A stretch of DNA of 64,000 bases from Pseudomonas sp. 8Z (GCF_902506535.1 NZ_LR733827.1:1516200-1580199); one strand, 5' to 3'. Positions 1 through 8,555 are shown, numbered from the stretch's first letter. Numbers and translations: made by a program. The notes: generated by a model from the letters alone, not told the origin.

Positions 1-2282
1 TTCTTCAACCGCCGCAGGTTACCGATCACCGACTCCAGGGCTCGATCGAACAACAATGCGTCATCGAGCAAACGAATGCTGTTACGGCGGAACTCCACAG
101 CCAGACCTGTGCGAGTTTTCTCCAGCACCTTCATGCCCGTGCGGTTGACGAACACGTACTTGCCGGTCGGCTTGATGATCGCAGCCAGTTTGCAACGCAG
201 CTTGTGCTCTTCATCTTCCTGGAACTCGACCCAACTGCCGACGCGCAGATTGTCGACCTGCTGCACGGCGTCATCATCCTCATCGAGCAATGCTTCTGGC
301 TCTTGCGGACGACTCTGCCCTGGCGCCAGCAGCACGATTTCCTCGACCACCTCGACCATCACCGGCTCGCCAGTGGCCTGCTCGGGCTCGCTGTCGAGCA
401 GCGGCACATCGAGCAAATGCTCGCCACCCTCTTCAACGACAGCCGCATCGCCTACCTGCTCAGGCATCGGCCGCTTGAAGCGCTGGAAGGCCTGCACATG
501 CAGCACCTCCAGTTGGCTGAAAAACTCACTGGTAGAGAACGGATCGAACGCTGCGCTGCTCATCCCCTCACGTAGCGCCTTGAGCAAGCTCGGCACCAAC
601 TGCAGCAGGCGCTGACGATCTTCCGGCTCTTCATGCGGCTCCACACTCCAGACCAGATCGTCCATGGTCTGCAGAGCGGCCTGCCATTCAGGCGAGCTCA
701 CCCCATGCTTGAGGTACGTCAGCATCAGCACCTTGCTCCAAGCCTCACGCAACAGGCGCACGACCACTTCGGGCAACGTCTTGCCCAGCAGCCGTTCATT
801 CAGAGCACGCTCAACCTCTCGGCGGGCCAACTCGGCCTTGGCGCTGCCCTCTTCAGCATCGCGAGTGCGCTGCTCCAATAGCTCACTGCGCCGCCGCTCG
901 TCACCGGTAAAGGCCATGAAGTCAGCCAGCAACTCGGAGAAAATCGCCGGATCATCGACGAAATCATTGAGCAAACGCTGCACCACCTGCTCAATACGCT
1001 GATAGAGGCTGTCACGCTGCACATCATCACGATCGACCCAGCCCAGCGCAGCGGATGCAATCTCATTGAGCAAGCGACGCGCGGGATGACTGCCACGACT
1101 GAAGAACGTCTTATCCAGCACGGCGACCTTGAGCATGGGGATCTGCAGACGGGCAATCAGCGCCTTGAGCGAATCGGGCAGCGTGCGATCGTCAAGAATG
1201 AACTCGAACAGCATCGACACCAGATTGATGACGTCTTCATCGACCTCGCCAACCACGCGGGTCTTGCCGGTCTTGGCACTGGCACGCGCCAGCAATTGCT
1301 CAAGCTGAGGGCGTAGATCGAAGTCATCGACGGCAACTTGCGCCGGAGCACGCTGCTGAATATGCGACAGCAGGCGCATCAGATCATTAGTCGAAATGGG
1401 CAAGGCATCGTTAGCATTGGCCCGGCGCGGCATGGCAGTACCACGCACCTCGGCCAGCAACTCCTGCAGCACACCAAAAACCTCCTGCACCCCCTCATCG
1501 GCACCCGCCAACAAAGGAATCCCGCCCTCAGCGTTAGCTTGAGCGGCCATTGCGTTCGTGGAATGCGACTGGCGACGCGGCGGAGCAGATTTAAGCTCAG
1601 GCAATACGCCCACATTCACCAGCACCTGGTTGGCTTCGGCGTAGAGGTTGTCGCAACTGCCCAGTACATATTTCTCGAACAGCTTGAGGATGATCAGCTT
1701 GACCTTGATCTCCACCCCCAGACCACTGCAGGCATCGAGAAAATACTCACAGAGCAGGTGTGGGCCGAGAGGGTTGCTCTTGTCATCAAGCTTGCGGCTG
1801 ATCACCGCATTGAGACGAGTGCTCAGGTGCCCGAGTGCTACACCGTCGCGGCTGATGACCCGCGCAACCATGCTATCCATAGCCACGGTTTCTTCCAGAT
1901 CATCGTTCTGCACCAGGCTCAGGCTATCGAAAGAAACCGTATCGAGCGTCGGTTGCGGCTTACCGATCTCATACTGATTCAATGTGGCGAACGCCTCGAA
2001 GACCTTCTGTAGAAAACCACGTTCGATGCTCTTGCGCTTGAGTCGCAAGTCACGCATGGCCTCGAAGAAAGCATTCTGCTCGGCATTACTCGTTGCCCGA
2101 TCCGCCATCTCGAAGAGGGTGTCGTCGGCATTGTCGAACAGGCTCTGCAGGCTCAGCTTGAGCTGCTGCGCTGCTTTGTCACGCACCTGAATCAGCGCCA
2201 CGGGCAGTCTTCCTACCGGCGAGGTTGGCGATTGCTCGGCGGCAGCCTTGTTCAAGGGCACCACGTTCGCGTCGGTCTTCAT
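1..2282 (-). CDS. DUF1631 family protein (3' end outside window)
   Basis: The reading frame is open from the ATG at 2282 to the left edge, giving about 760 codons with the C-terminus missing. The N-terminus reads MKTDANVVPLNKAAAEQ. The protein is acidic and mostly helical, with the low-complexity acidic stretch LLDEDDDAVQQ near residue 675, followed by a PilZ-like beta segment (RVGSWVEFQEDEEHKLRCKL). This matches the large DUF1631 proteins found beside nadC in Pseudomonas (PA4523 region, from memory). Their function is not established; a c-di-GMP related role would be a guess. It is transcribed divergently from nadC from its own promoter. Family confidence is good; function is unknown. Confidence 0.8.
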   Translation of the reverse strand, partial: MKTDANVVPLNKAAAEQSPTSPVGRLPVALIQVRDKAAQQLKLSLQSLFDNADDTLFEMADRATSNAEQNAFFEAMRDLRLKRKSIERGFLQKVFEAFATLNQYEIGKPQPTLDTVSFDSLSLVQNDDLEETVAMDSMVARVISRDGVALGHLSTRLNAVISRKLDDKSNPLGPHLLCEYFLDACSGLGVEIKVKLIILKLFEKYVLGSCDNLYAEANQVLVNVGVLPELKSAPPRRQSHSTNAMAAQANAEGGIPLLAGADEGVQEVFGVLQELLAEVRGTAMPRRANANDALPISTNDLMRLLSHIQQRAPAQVAVDDFDLRPQLEQLLARASAKTGKTRVVGEVDEDVINLVSMLFEFILDDRTLPDSLKALIARLQIPMLKVAVLDKTFFSRGSHPARRLLNEIASAALGWVDRDDVQRDSLYQRIEQVVQRLLNDFVDDPAIFSELLADFMAFTGDERRRSELLEQRTRDAEEGSAKAELARREVERALNERLLGKTLPEVVVRLLREAWSKVLMLTYLKHGVSSPEWQAALQTMDDLVWSVEPHEEPEDRQRLLQLVPSLLKALREGMSSAAFDPFSTSEFFSQLEVLHVQAFQRFKRPMPEQVGDAAVVEEGGEHLLDVPLLDSEPEQATGEPVMVEVVEEIVLLAPGQSRPQEPEALLDEDDDAVQQVDNLRVGSWVEFQEDEEHKLRCKLAAIIKPTGKYVFVNRTGMKVLEKTRTGLAVEFRRNSIRLLDDALLFDRALESVIGNLRRLK

Positions 2283-2393
2283 TCTAGTCTCCCGCAGGCT
2301 GTCCGATGCTTGGACTTCCTGGCCTGCACAGCGTCAACCGAGCGTCGTCCATAACGTCAAAGGTCTGACGTCAATAATGAAAAAAGTAAGGCC

Positions 2394-2421
2394 ATTATAG
2401 GGGGGCCGTGTGACATACCAA
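2394..2421 (-). promoter_or_regulatory. Candidate sigma70 promoter for the DUF1631 gene
   Basis: On the minus strand a TTGGTA box (2421-2416) is followed after 16 bases by a perfect TATAAT (2399-2394). It lies about 110 bases upstream of the ATG at 2282 and points towards it. Confidence 0.55.
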
Positions 2422-2599
2422 GCCCATATTTAGCGCATCCATGAAGCAGATCACAGATAACCGAAAGACAGCTCACAACCGTGATAGTGCCGCTGCGACA
2501 AGCAATCAGCCTGCCCGCCCCGCCGACACAGAACACGCATCAATCAGGCCGCATGAAAACGCAACATGACCGAGTGCCGCCGCCTTCACACCGCCTGCA

Positions 2600-2622
2600 A
2601 TACACGCCTGAGCACGTATAAT
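2600..2622 (+). promoter_or_regulatory. Candidate nadC promoter (-10 box)
   Basis: A perfect TATAAT at 2617-2622 lies 28 bases before the nadC start. The -35 is weak (the CTGCAA region around 2595-2601). The rest of the 368-base gap between DUF1631 and nadC (2283-2650) shows no gene. Confidence 0.5.
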
Positions 2623-2650
2623 CGGCGGCACTCACACTCTGGAGCCACCC

Positions 2651-3499
2651 ATGCCCAACCTGACCCTCGCCGATCTGCACAGTGAAATAGAAACCAATGT
2701 TCGCCGCGCACTGGCAGAAGATGTCGGCAGTGGCGATATCACCGCCCAGCTTATTCCTGCCGAGCGCCTGGCCAGCGCCCGCATCATCACACGCGAGGAC
2801 GCCGTGGTCTGCGGCAGCGCCTGGGTCGACGCCGTATTTCGCCAACTTGACCCAGAAGTCACCGTGCACTGGCGTGTGCAGGACGGTGAGCGCGTCAGCG
2901 CCGACCAAACCCTCTTCACCCTGGAAGGCCCGGCACGCGCCCTACTCACCGGCGAGCGCAGCGCGCTCAACTTCCTCCAAACCCTCTCTGCGGTCGCCAC
3001 CCGCTGCCGCCATTACGCCGACCTGGTCGAAGGCACCCCGGTCAAACTGCTCGATACCCGCAAAACCCTACCGGGCCTGCGCCTGGCACAGAAATACGCC
3101 GTCACCTGCGGCGGCTGCCATAACCACCGCATCGGCCTTTATGACGCCTTCCTGATCAAGGAAAACCATATCGCCGCCTGCGGCGGCATCGCCCAAGCCA
3201 TCACCACCGCTCACAGCATCGCCCCCGGCAAGCCGGTTGAAGTAGAAGTGGAAAGCCTGGAAGAACTGCGCCAAGCCCTGGAAGCGGGCGCCGATATCGT
3301 CATGCTCGACGAGTTGTCACTGCAGGACATGCGCGAAGCCGTACGCCTGAACGCAGGCCGCGCCAAACTGGAAGCCTCGGGCGGGATCAACGACAGCACC
3401 CTGCGCGTGATTGCCGAAACGGGCGTGGACTATATCTCGCTGGGGACGCTGACCAAGGATGTGAAGGCGGTGGATTTGTCGATGCGCTTGGCACTTTGA
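2651..3499 (+). CDS. nadC: Nicotinate-nucleotide pyrophosphorylase (carboxylating)
   Basis: The enzyme converts quinolinate and PRPP to nicotinate mononucleotide, CO2 and PPi, the last step of de novo pyridine-ring synthesis of NAD; it is cytosolic. The 282 residues match the family length. Typical motifs are TRKTLPGLRLAQKYAVTCGG around residue 137 (quinolinate and phosphate binding, with the RKT core), HNHRIGLYDAFLIKENH, EVEVESLEE and EASGGIN near the C-terminus. A GGAG Shine-Dalgarno precedes the ATG. The gene stands alone, divergent from DUF1631, as in other pseudomonads where it flanks the pil locus. Confidence 0.97.
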   Translation: MPNLTLADLHSEIETNVRRALAEDVGSGDITAQLIPAERLASARIITREDAVVCGSAWVDAVFRQLDPEVTVHWRVQDGERVSADQTLFTLEGPARALLTGERSALNFLQTLSAVATRCRHYADLVEGTPVKLLDTRKTLPGLRLAQKYAVTCGGCHNHRIGLYDAFLIKENHIAACGGIAQAITTAHSIAPGKPVEVEVESLEELRQALEAGADIVMLDELSLQDMREAVRLNAGRAKLEASGGINDSTLRVIAETGVDYISLGTLTKDVKAVDLSMRLAL

Positions 3500-3682
3500 A
3501 CAAAATAGCCTCGGATTTGACCACCTGACTGGATCAGGTGTGCCCATCGCTTGCATTCGACGCAACCGGGGACTGCGTCACACTTGGGCACATTTATCCA
3601 GATAGCCTGTCAGTAGGAGTGTGTTTGCACAGGTATCGGGCCTTTACACTGCGCTCGATTCGATCAAGACAGGGAGATGTTC

Positions 3683-4945
3683 ATGGCAACGGACAACCTC
3701 AAAGACCCAGCTTACCCCTTCGATCAAGGCTGGAATGCCGAGACGGGCTGGCGGGCCGAGAGTGGCAGCAATCGCGACCTCAGTTGGGGCACGGATCGTG
3801 GCTGGGGCCGGCAGGCCGAATCGCCCAAGCTCAAACCCGGTAACGGCGGCGCCTCCTTCGCCGCCTGGGAAGAGAAAGTCGAGGCCAACCCCGAACTGAC
3901 AAACTGGCCTGCGGCGGACACGCTCAAGCTTCCCGAGCCCTTACCGCCTGGGTTCTACGTGGTGCCACGCAGCATGACAGGTGAACAGGTGCTCGCCAGG
4001 TTGTTCGCCGATAAGCCTCATAAAGACCTGGTCAGCCGCATCAGGTCACTTAACCCAACCTTCGCTCAGGGCTTCAAAGCGGGGGAAATGTTCGTGCTGG
4101 GCAACCTGCTCAACCCCACCGCCTGTCTGCGCGAAGAAGCCGACCTGATGGCCGCTGCGGCCAAGGTGCATGCGGCCCTGGCCCCACTGAGCGAGAACGA
4201 GGCCAATTTCATGGTCGAGCATCAGGCTGAAATCGCCCTGATGGTCGACGGCGCCAGCCAATCGCTGGGCATGGGCACCGACATGCTCAGCAAAGGCTTG
4301 AAGCAGATCGAAGCAACGCTACGCGACCTCGAATTTCTCCATCAGCGCGAGTTCGCCGCCCATGGCCACCTGCGTAGCCAGCAATTCTTCGCCTCTCGCC
4401 AACAGTTGTACCGCCAGCTCGACAGCCAGTTGAAGGCGACCTTCCTCGGCAAACAATTGGGCCTGGGCAGCTACCCAACGCTGCGCCGTGACCTCGGTAT
4501 TTCCACGCGCAGCCTGGTGCACCACTGGAGCAGAGGCGGCGCACCCGGCCAGATTCCGGGCTATGCCACTCACATAGACGAAGTCGCCAAGGCCGCCAAG
4601 TACCTCAAGTACGGCGGTCATATCGGTATTGCCCTGGGCGGTACGGCCTCCACCCTGAAGGTGCAGGAAGTGTGTCGTGCCGGGGATGCCCAGGCCTGCG
4701 AGAAAGTCCGTTTTACCGAGACGGGGAGTTTTGTGGGAGGGGTAGCGGGTGGATCGCTCGCTGTCGCCCTAACAGGCCCCGTAGCCGGTTCGATTTGTGC
4801 GGCAATAGGTATTGGCTCGGCTGGCCTGGGGGGTGTTGCTTGTGGCCTGGTTGTGGTTGGTGCTGCTTCGGTTGCCGGTGGTGCTGGTGGTACTGCAGGT
4901 GGCGAGTGGATGGGGGAATTCCTTTATGAGAAGACCAAACCATGA
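3683..4945 (+). CDS. Probable pore-forming antibacterial effector (Tse4-like, glycine-zipper C-terminus)
   Basis: The protein has 420 residues and no signal peptide. The start is the ATG at 3683, which has a GGGAG Shine-Dalgarno; the ATG six bases upstream is too close to it. The middle has a LysM-like stretch (GFYVVPRSMTGEQVLARLF, about residues 88-106, then SLNPTF) followed by long amphipathic helices. The C-terminal 90 residues are hydrophobic and glycine-rich (GGVAGGSLAVALTGPVAGS, then AIGIGSAGLGGVACGLVVVG), with the GxxxG spacing of glycine zippers. A small two-helix membrane protein overlaps its stop, which is the arrangement of a toxin and its immunity protein. Glycine-zipper pore formers such as the type VI effector Tse4 are known in Pseudomonas. 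Assignment to that group is inferred from architecture and context, and no secretion genes lie in this window. Confidence 0.6.
   Translation: MATDNLKDPAYPFDQGWNAETGWRAESGSNRDLSWGTDRGWGRQAESPKLKPGNGGASFAAWEEKVEANPELTNWPAADTLKLPEPLPPGFYVVPRSMTGEQVLARLFADKPHKDLVSRIRSLNPTFAQGFKAGEMFVLGNLLNPTACLREEADLMAAAAKVHAALAPLSENEANFMVEHQAEIALMVDGASQSLGMGTDMLSKGLKQIEATLRDLEFLHQREFAAHGHLRSQQFFASRQQLYRQLDSQLKATFLGKQLGLGSYPTLRRDLGISTRSLVHHWSRGGAPGQIPGYATHIDEVAKAAKYLKYGGHIGIALGGTASTLKVQEVCRAGDAQACEKVRFTETGSFVGGVAGGSLAVALTGPVAGSICAAIGIGSAGLGGVACGLVVVGAASVAGGAGGTAGGEWMGEFLYEKTKP
4694..4734 (+). repeat. 41-bp direct repeat, copy 1 (toxin tip junction)
   Basis: Positions 4694-4734, inside the toxin gene at the start of its glycine-rich tip, recur at 5368-5408 with one mismatch and in the same orientation. 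After the repeat the two copies diverge at DNA level but still encode related glycine-zipper sequence. Recombination between the copies would replace the tip and delete the immunity gene between them. Confidence 0.9.
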
Positions 4946-5331
4946 CAGCGTTCTGGAGCTCATGGTGGGCATTCGCTTTCATGCTGGCCCCTTTCGTTAT
5001 TGGTCTTAGCGGAGTCTTCATGATTCTTGTAATGTCCTATCGACACCTCGATACCATCCTCGCAACCTTTCCGAACAGCCCATATGTCAAAAGGCAAAGG
5101 GTTCTGTGGGGTATCAGCACCTTGCCTGCGCGCTTCATCCTGACCAGCCATCTTGCCGCGGTGGCTTTGTGGCCAAAGGGCTATATCAAACGCGGAGAAC
5201 TCGATGAGCAGGAAGTGCGCAACCTGCCTGAAACGATCAGGCGCCGCATGGTGCTCGCCTGGTGGCTTTGCGCAATCGGTATGGCTTGGCTGTTTCTGGC
5301 GGTAGGCCTGCTCAAACTCACTGGAAGCTGA
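4942..5331 (+). CDS. Small inner-membrane protein, probable immunity to the preceding toxin
   Basis: This 129-residue protein has two clear hydrophobic helices, at about residues 5-32 and 102-126, joined by a basic/polar central segment (RHLDTILATFPNSPYVKRQR). Its ATG overlaps the toxin stop by four bases (ATGA), so it is translationally coupled. A membrane immunity protein fits a toxin that forms pores in the inner membrane. I do not recognise the family from sequence alone; the role is inferred from position and topology. Confidence 0.55.
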   Translation: MTAFWSSWWAFAFMLAPFVIGLSGVFMILVMSYRHLDTILATFPNSPYVKRQRVLWGISTLPARFILTSHLAAVALWPKGYIKRGELDEQEVRNLPETIRRRMVLAWWLCAIGMAWLFLAVGLLKLTGS

Positions 5332-5367
5332 GTTATGCAGGCGCTAGATATGACCAAGCATGGCTAA

Positions 5368-5408
5368 GCCTGCGAGAAAGTTCGTTTTACCGAGACGGGG
5401 AGTTTTGT
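5368..5408 (+). repeat. 41-bp direct repeat, copy 2 (start of orphan tip)
   Basis: This is the second copy of the 41-bp sequence at 4694-4734, differing at one base. It marks the exact left edge of the orphan tip, directly after an in-frame stop codon. Confidence 0.9.
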
Positions 5409-5676
5409 CGGGGGTCTAGGTGGCGGGTCAGTTAGCGTCGGGATTGCCAGCCGTCTTGCCGCAGGATCTATTTGCGCAGCTATTGGCCTTGGCTCTGGCG
5501 GTATAGGAGGCGTCGTTTGTGGTCTCGTCGTTGTCGGTGGCGCTTCGGTTGCTGGTGGCACGGGTGGCAGTTGGGCGGGTGAAGTGGCGGGCGAGAAAAT
5601 CTACGAAACGCCCTTATCGGCATCGCCCAGGGCGGTCACTTATCGAGCAATTTTTAGCCAACATCAAGCTAGATAG
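5368..5676 (+). pseudogene. Orphan alternative toxin C-terminal tip
   Basis: A TAA (5365-5367) immediately precedes an open frame of 102 codons with no start codon. It begins ACEKVRFTETGSFVGG, the same as the toxin's tip, and continues with related glycine-zipper sequence (AAGSICAAIGLGSGGIGG, then GLVVVGGASVAGGTGG). The match to the intact toxin ends around EKIYETP; the last 20 or so residues look like read-through into unrelated DNA. It has no upstream domains and no following immunity gene. This is the pattern of displaced tips in polymorphic toxin loci. It is either a silent donor for tip switching or debris from a past switch. Confidence 0.75.
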
Positions 5677-5948
5677 CCTGCCCCACACATCGCTCATAGA
5701 AGGGCACCCCAATGCGTGCGATATGTTCGAGCAAGGCAGGGTTATCGATACGATCCTTGATAGAGGAAGTAATCTTTCATCAGATTCCAGGCCAACTCGA
5801 AAACAAACTCGAACGCCTGTATCAACCCTTGCCGCTCAAGCTCCGTCAATGGCCGTGTTCTGGCTAACTCCACAGCCCTGGTCAGCTGTGCGAGAGCTCG
5901 CTCATAGTTACTCAGGCGCTGCAACCAGCGAATATCTTGCTCGGCCAT
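5669..5948 (-). pseudogene. Fused remnants of an HI0074-type substrate-binding protein and a nucleotidyltransferase
   Basis: From the ATG at 5948 the frame reads MAEQDIRWLQRLSNYERAL and FEFVFELAWNLMKDY, the N-terminal half of HI0074-like nucleotidyltransferase substrate-binding proteins (normally about 140 residues), and stops at 5742. In another frame, 5755-5669 encodes DRIDNPALLEHIARIGVPF and ends GQAI-stop, which looks like the C-terminal tail of a partner MNT-type nucleotidyltransferase. An internal deletion has evidently removed the second half of the first gene and most of the second. The remnant abuts the orphan toxin tip and lies next to an intact MNT/HEPN pair on the same strand. Confidence 0.6.
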
Positions 5949-6148
5949 ACCAATCCCCAACGAGCCAACAGGCGGTCATCATACCCCAGTGAGGCCATAG
6001 GCTAAGCCGCCCAGTGAAACGTCAGGAAAAGCTGACCCACATTAAGCCGCCACCTCGGCGCATGAGCCACACCCTGCAGCGAATCCCTATCAAGTCGGCC
6101 TCGCGCTCAGAAAGCATTACACCTGAACACTGAGCGGCAACGCCCCCA

Positions 6149-6571
6149 TCAATTCTGCGGGGCGTCTTTCAACAAAACACACCTGGAATAATCGAGAAAC
6201 TCATCCAGATGCTGGGTAATCACCACCACGGTAATCGGCAGTTGCAACGCCAGGTATTCATGCACAGCGATATTGCGATACCCCACCATGCGTTTGAGCG
6301 CCTCGGCCAGGCCATGGTCGATCCAGCCGCCAGCGGCGAGCAGCGCAAACACATCGCGTGCACTCTGTGGAATACCGAGACGCTCACGCCGAATCAGATG
6401 CTGCCCCATATCCAGTGCCGCTTCACAAGCGCGCTGAATATTCAAAATGGCCGCATCCTGACGGGTAAAATCCTCGGCAAAACTTGCCGGATCACGCTCG
6501 TATTCCTCCCGCGCCCGCCTGACGCAACGCTCGATGCTGGCAGCCTTGTTCAACAGCACATCATCAGCCAT
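6149..6571 (-). CDS. hepT: HepT-like HEPN ribonuclease toxin (DUF86)
   Basis: With the start at the ATG at 6571 the protein has 140 residues. It carries the HEPN motif R-x4-H-x-Y as YRNIAVHEY, with Arg99, His104 and Tyr106, the RNase active site of HepT toxins and the site that the partner enzyme AMPylates in the characterised MntA-HepT system of Shewanella. The start overlaps the stop of the upstream nucleotidyltransferase by eight bases, so the two are translationally coupled. An ATG at 6631 would add 20 residues and lie inside the partner gene. Family assignment is strong; activity here is inferred. Confidence 0.85.
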   Translation of the reverse strand: MADDVLLNKAASIERCVRRAREEYERDPASFAEDFTRQDAAILNIQRACEAALDMGQHLIRRERLGIPQSARDVFALLAAGGWIDHGLAEALKRMVGYRNIAVHEYLALQLPITVVVITQHLDEFLDYSRCVLLKDAPQN

Positions 6572-6959
6572 ATACACGCCCATCTCGTTCGATATCTCGC
6601 AGCAGCGCTGCCCTGGCACGATCCAGTTCAAGCTTCTCGCTCAGCGCGGCACACTCGAACAAACCCGCCTCATCCCCAGGCGCAGCCCACCAGCGCTCAC
6701 CTTTAGTCAGCACCTGCTGCTGCATCACGGTAGAGGCCCTGCGCAAATCCAGCAGATCGACCGGACAACCAGCCATCTCCGCCGCCTCGCCCGCCAGCGC
6801 CCAGAGCACCAGCGGGTCAGCATAGCCCTGCACCAACACAGCCAGATCGAGGTCACTGTGCTCATCTGCTGTACCGTGCACGCGACTGCCAAAAGCGTAA
6901 ACAGCCAAGAGACCATCTAGCCGCGAGCTTAACAACTCAACCAGAGCTGCATCATTCAT
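6564..6959 (-). CDS. mntA: MntA-like nucleotidyltransferase antitoxin
   Basis: This 131-residue minimal nucleotidyltransferase has the motif GS-x10-D-x-D: GSRVHGTADEHS followed by DLD (Gly24, Ser25, Asp36, Asp38), the metal- and nucleotide-binding signature. The family's role is to polyadenylylate a tyrosine of the HEPN toxin and so silence it. The start at 6959 is chosen because a GGGAGA Shine-Dalgarno lies just upstream and because the 30 codons above it come from a REP-like repeat. It is the first gene of the pair, which is the usual order. Confidence 0.85.
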   Translation of the reverse strand: MNDAALVELLSSRLDGLLAVYAFGSRVHGTADEHSDLDLAVLVQGYADPLVLWALAGEAAEMAGCPVDLLDLRRASTVMQQQVLTKGERWWAAPGDEAGLFECAALSEKLELDRARAALLRDIERDGRVYG

Positions 6960-7003
6960 GATCAGTCTCCCTTTTATCCAGCCAGCGAGCAGTCTATCCC
7001 AAC

Positions 7004-7037
7004 CATCCCGGGTTTCGCGCTGCTCTACCCAGGCTAC
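7004..7037. repeat. REP-like palindromic element
   Basis: This is an imperfect inverted repeat with CCCGGGT and ACCCAGG arms around a short core containing GCTCTACC. It resembles the extragenic palindromes scattered through Pseudomonas genomes. It lies between the toxin-antitoxin pair and the pilin ligase gene. Confidence 0.5.
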
Positions 7038-7059
7038 TTGCTGTGGCAAACACTGAGCA

Positions 7060-8448
7060 TCATTGCCCAGTTATCCAGCCCTGCGACCAAAAGCGAGGAA
7101 GCACCGCACTGGGATTACGCTCAAAAAAACGCTGAATTATCTCAGGCAAATCTAGAGCGTCCGTAATCAGCACATGCCCCAAAATGCCGACTACCATCAC
7201 CGCAGCAGACATCATCAGATAAGACTGCTGCCCTACCAAGGGTTGGCACGAAGACCATCTAGCAAGTGCCAGTGCGACGACCATAGCCATCCATGTTTGC
7301 GTGTAAGGCATCACGAACACGCCGTCGACCTGAGCGAGCACTAACCCACCTACTAGTGCTGCCCATAAAGCAGCGTCCATTTCAAATGCGGGCTGATGCC
7401 GAAGAAAGCGGGCCGCACAGAAAACACCCCAGCCTATAAGACCTAAAACAACAGCAGCAACTGCTACCCCCCACTCAGACGCCCACTGCAACAACATCTG
7501 ATGCGGATGAGCAGCAACAGAATTAACGTATGCAGAGAAGTGCATCGGACCAACCCCCAACCAAGGGTTGTCAGATGCAAGTTGCCAAGCCTTATTCCAG
7601 AGCACTTCACGCGCAGACAATCCAGAACGCAAAACATCTGGCAAAACGGGCACGATATCTAGATAAAAAGGCACAAAGAAAAAAAGCACCCAATACAACA
7701 AAAGCCCAGCCAAGGCTGAGCAAACTTGCAGACAAACAAACCGAACAAACTTAAACCCAATTAAAAGCAAAGAAAAATGCGCGACCAACATCGCCAGGAT
7801 AAAACCTCGCCCCCCCAGCGCATAGGCAATGCTCCAATGACTGGCCAGCACACATACAACCAATATCGAAAGCCCTGGACGTCGCCCCCACAAATGCAAA
7901 GCGAGCCCCGCCAACAACGGCACCAGTACGGCCTGAAATTGCCCGAAAAAACGGGGATTGCTGAAACCACTAAATAGCGTGTAAGCATCGAGCTGATGAA
8001 TGCCCGAAAGGAATGCTGCAGCGTAGCCCACAAAGAACTGAAAGCTCAGCACGCCTCCAACCACCGCAGCGATATACATAACTATCCACTGCTTTGACTC
8101 ATCCGCGAGCAAGCGAGCAAGCAATAGTGAGAGGATGGCCAGACCAACCTGTAACGCCCACTCACGCGCAGCCCAGAGCGGAGTATCAGCCAATACAACC
8201 GACACCAGCCCCAGTAAAAATATGACCAATAGAGGCCTGATAAATGGCCCACCGATACATGACTTAGGGAGTAACGCAAAACAGCATGAGAGAATCAGCA
8301 AAAATAGCTGGGCAATACGCTGTTGGTCATGCCATGCGTAGCCCAATAACAAAAATACCGAGCTTGCAGAAAATAAAAAGAAGAAAACACAAAATAAAAA
8401 AACAAACCCCCGGAATAAACCAGACCCTTCACAATAACCCACCCCCAA
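7060..8448 (-). CDS. tfpO: Pilin O-oligosaccharyltransferase, PilO/TfpO type (O-antigen ligase superfamily)
   Basis: This 462-residue polytopic membrane protein has roughly 10-12 hydrophobic segments. A large periplasmic loop carries the Wzy/WaaL-type signature SAREVLWNKAWQLASDNP, LGVGPMHFSAYV and HPHQMLLQWASEWG. The superfamily transfers lipid-linked glycans. Directly downstream of pilA, on the same strand, the expected role is attaching an O-antigen unit to pilin, as PilO/TfpO does in P. aeruginosa 1244. The pilin here ends in serine, the acceptor position in that strain. The start is uncertain: TTG at 8448 or GTG at 8442, with no ATG near. The 5' end and the gap to pilA are visibly AT-rich, suggesting horizontal origin. 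Confidence 0.75.
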   Translation of the reverse strand: MGVGYCEGSGLFRGFVFLFCVFFFLFSASSVFLLLGYAWHDQQRIAQLFLLILSCCFALLPKSCIGGPFIRPLLVIFLLGLVSVVLADTPLWAAREWALQVGLAILSLLLARLLADESKQWIVMYIAAVVGGVLSFQFFVGYAAAFLSGIHQLDAYTLFSGFSNPRFFGQFQAVLVPLLAGLALHLWGRRPGLSILVVCVLASHWSIAYALGGRGFILAMLVAHFSLLLIGFKFVRFVCLQVCSALAGLLLYWVLFFFVPFYLDIVPVLPDVLRSGLSAREVLWNKAWQLASDNPWLGVGPMHFSAYVNSVAAHPHQMLLQWASEWGVAVAAVVLGLIGWGVFCAARFLRHQPAFEMDAALWAALVGGLVLAQVDGVFVMPYTQTWMAMVVALALARWSSCQPLVGQQSYLMMSAAVMVVGILGHVLITDALDLPEIIQRFFERNPSAVLPRFWSQGWITGQ

Positions 8449-8475
8449 ATCACCCCCTCAAGCAACAAGCCAAAA

Positions 8476-8508
8476 TAAAAATAAAACGCCCCGCACGAGC
8501 GAGGCGTT
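8476..8508 (-). terminator. Rho-independent terminator of pilA
   Basis: On the minus strand a 9-bp stem (8508-8500 with 8493-8485, one G-U pair) is followed by the T-rich tract TTTTATTTTTATTTT, ending pilA transcription before tfpO. A second perfect 8-bp hairpin (8535-8528 with 8519-8512) lies just after the pilA stop. Read-through or a separate promoter would be needed for tfpO. Confidence 0.8.
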
Positions 8509-8555
8509 ATAGGCTTCTGCCAAAAAACAGAAGCCACTCTCAAACAACCAGTCTA

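Noticed and set aside
5519..5992. 157-codon plus-strand open frame over the orphan tip
   Set aside because: It is a different frame from the glycine-zipper tip and runs antisense to the HI0074-type remnant; no support as a gene.
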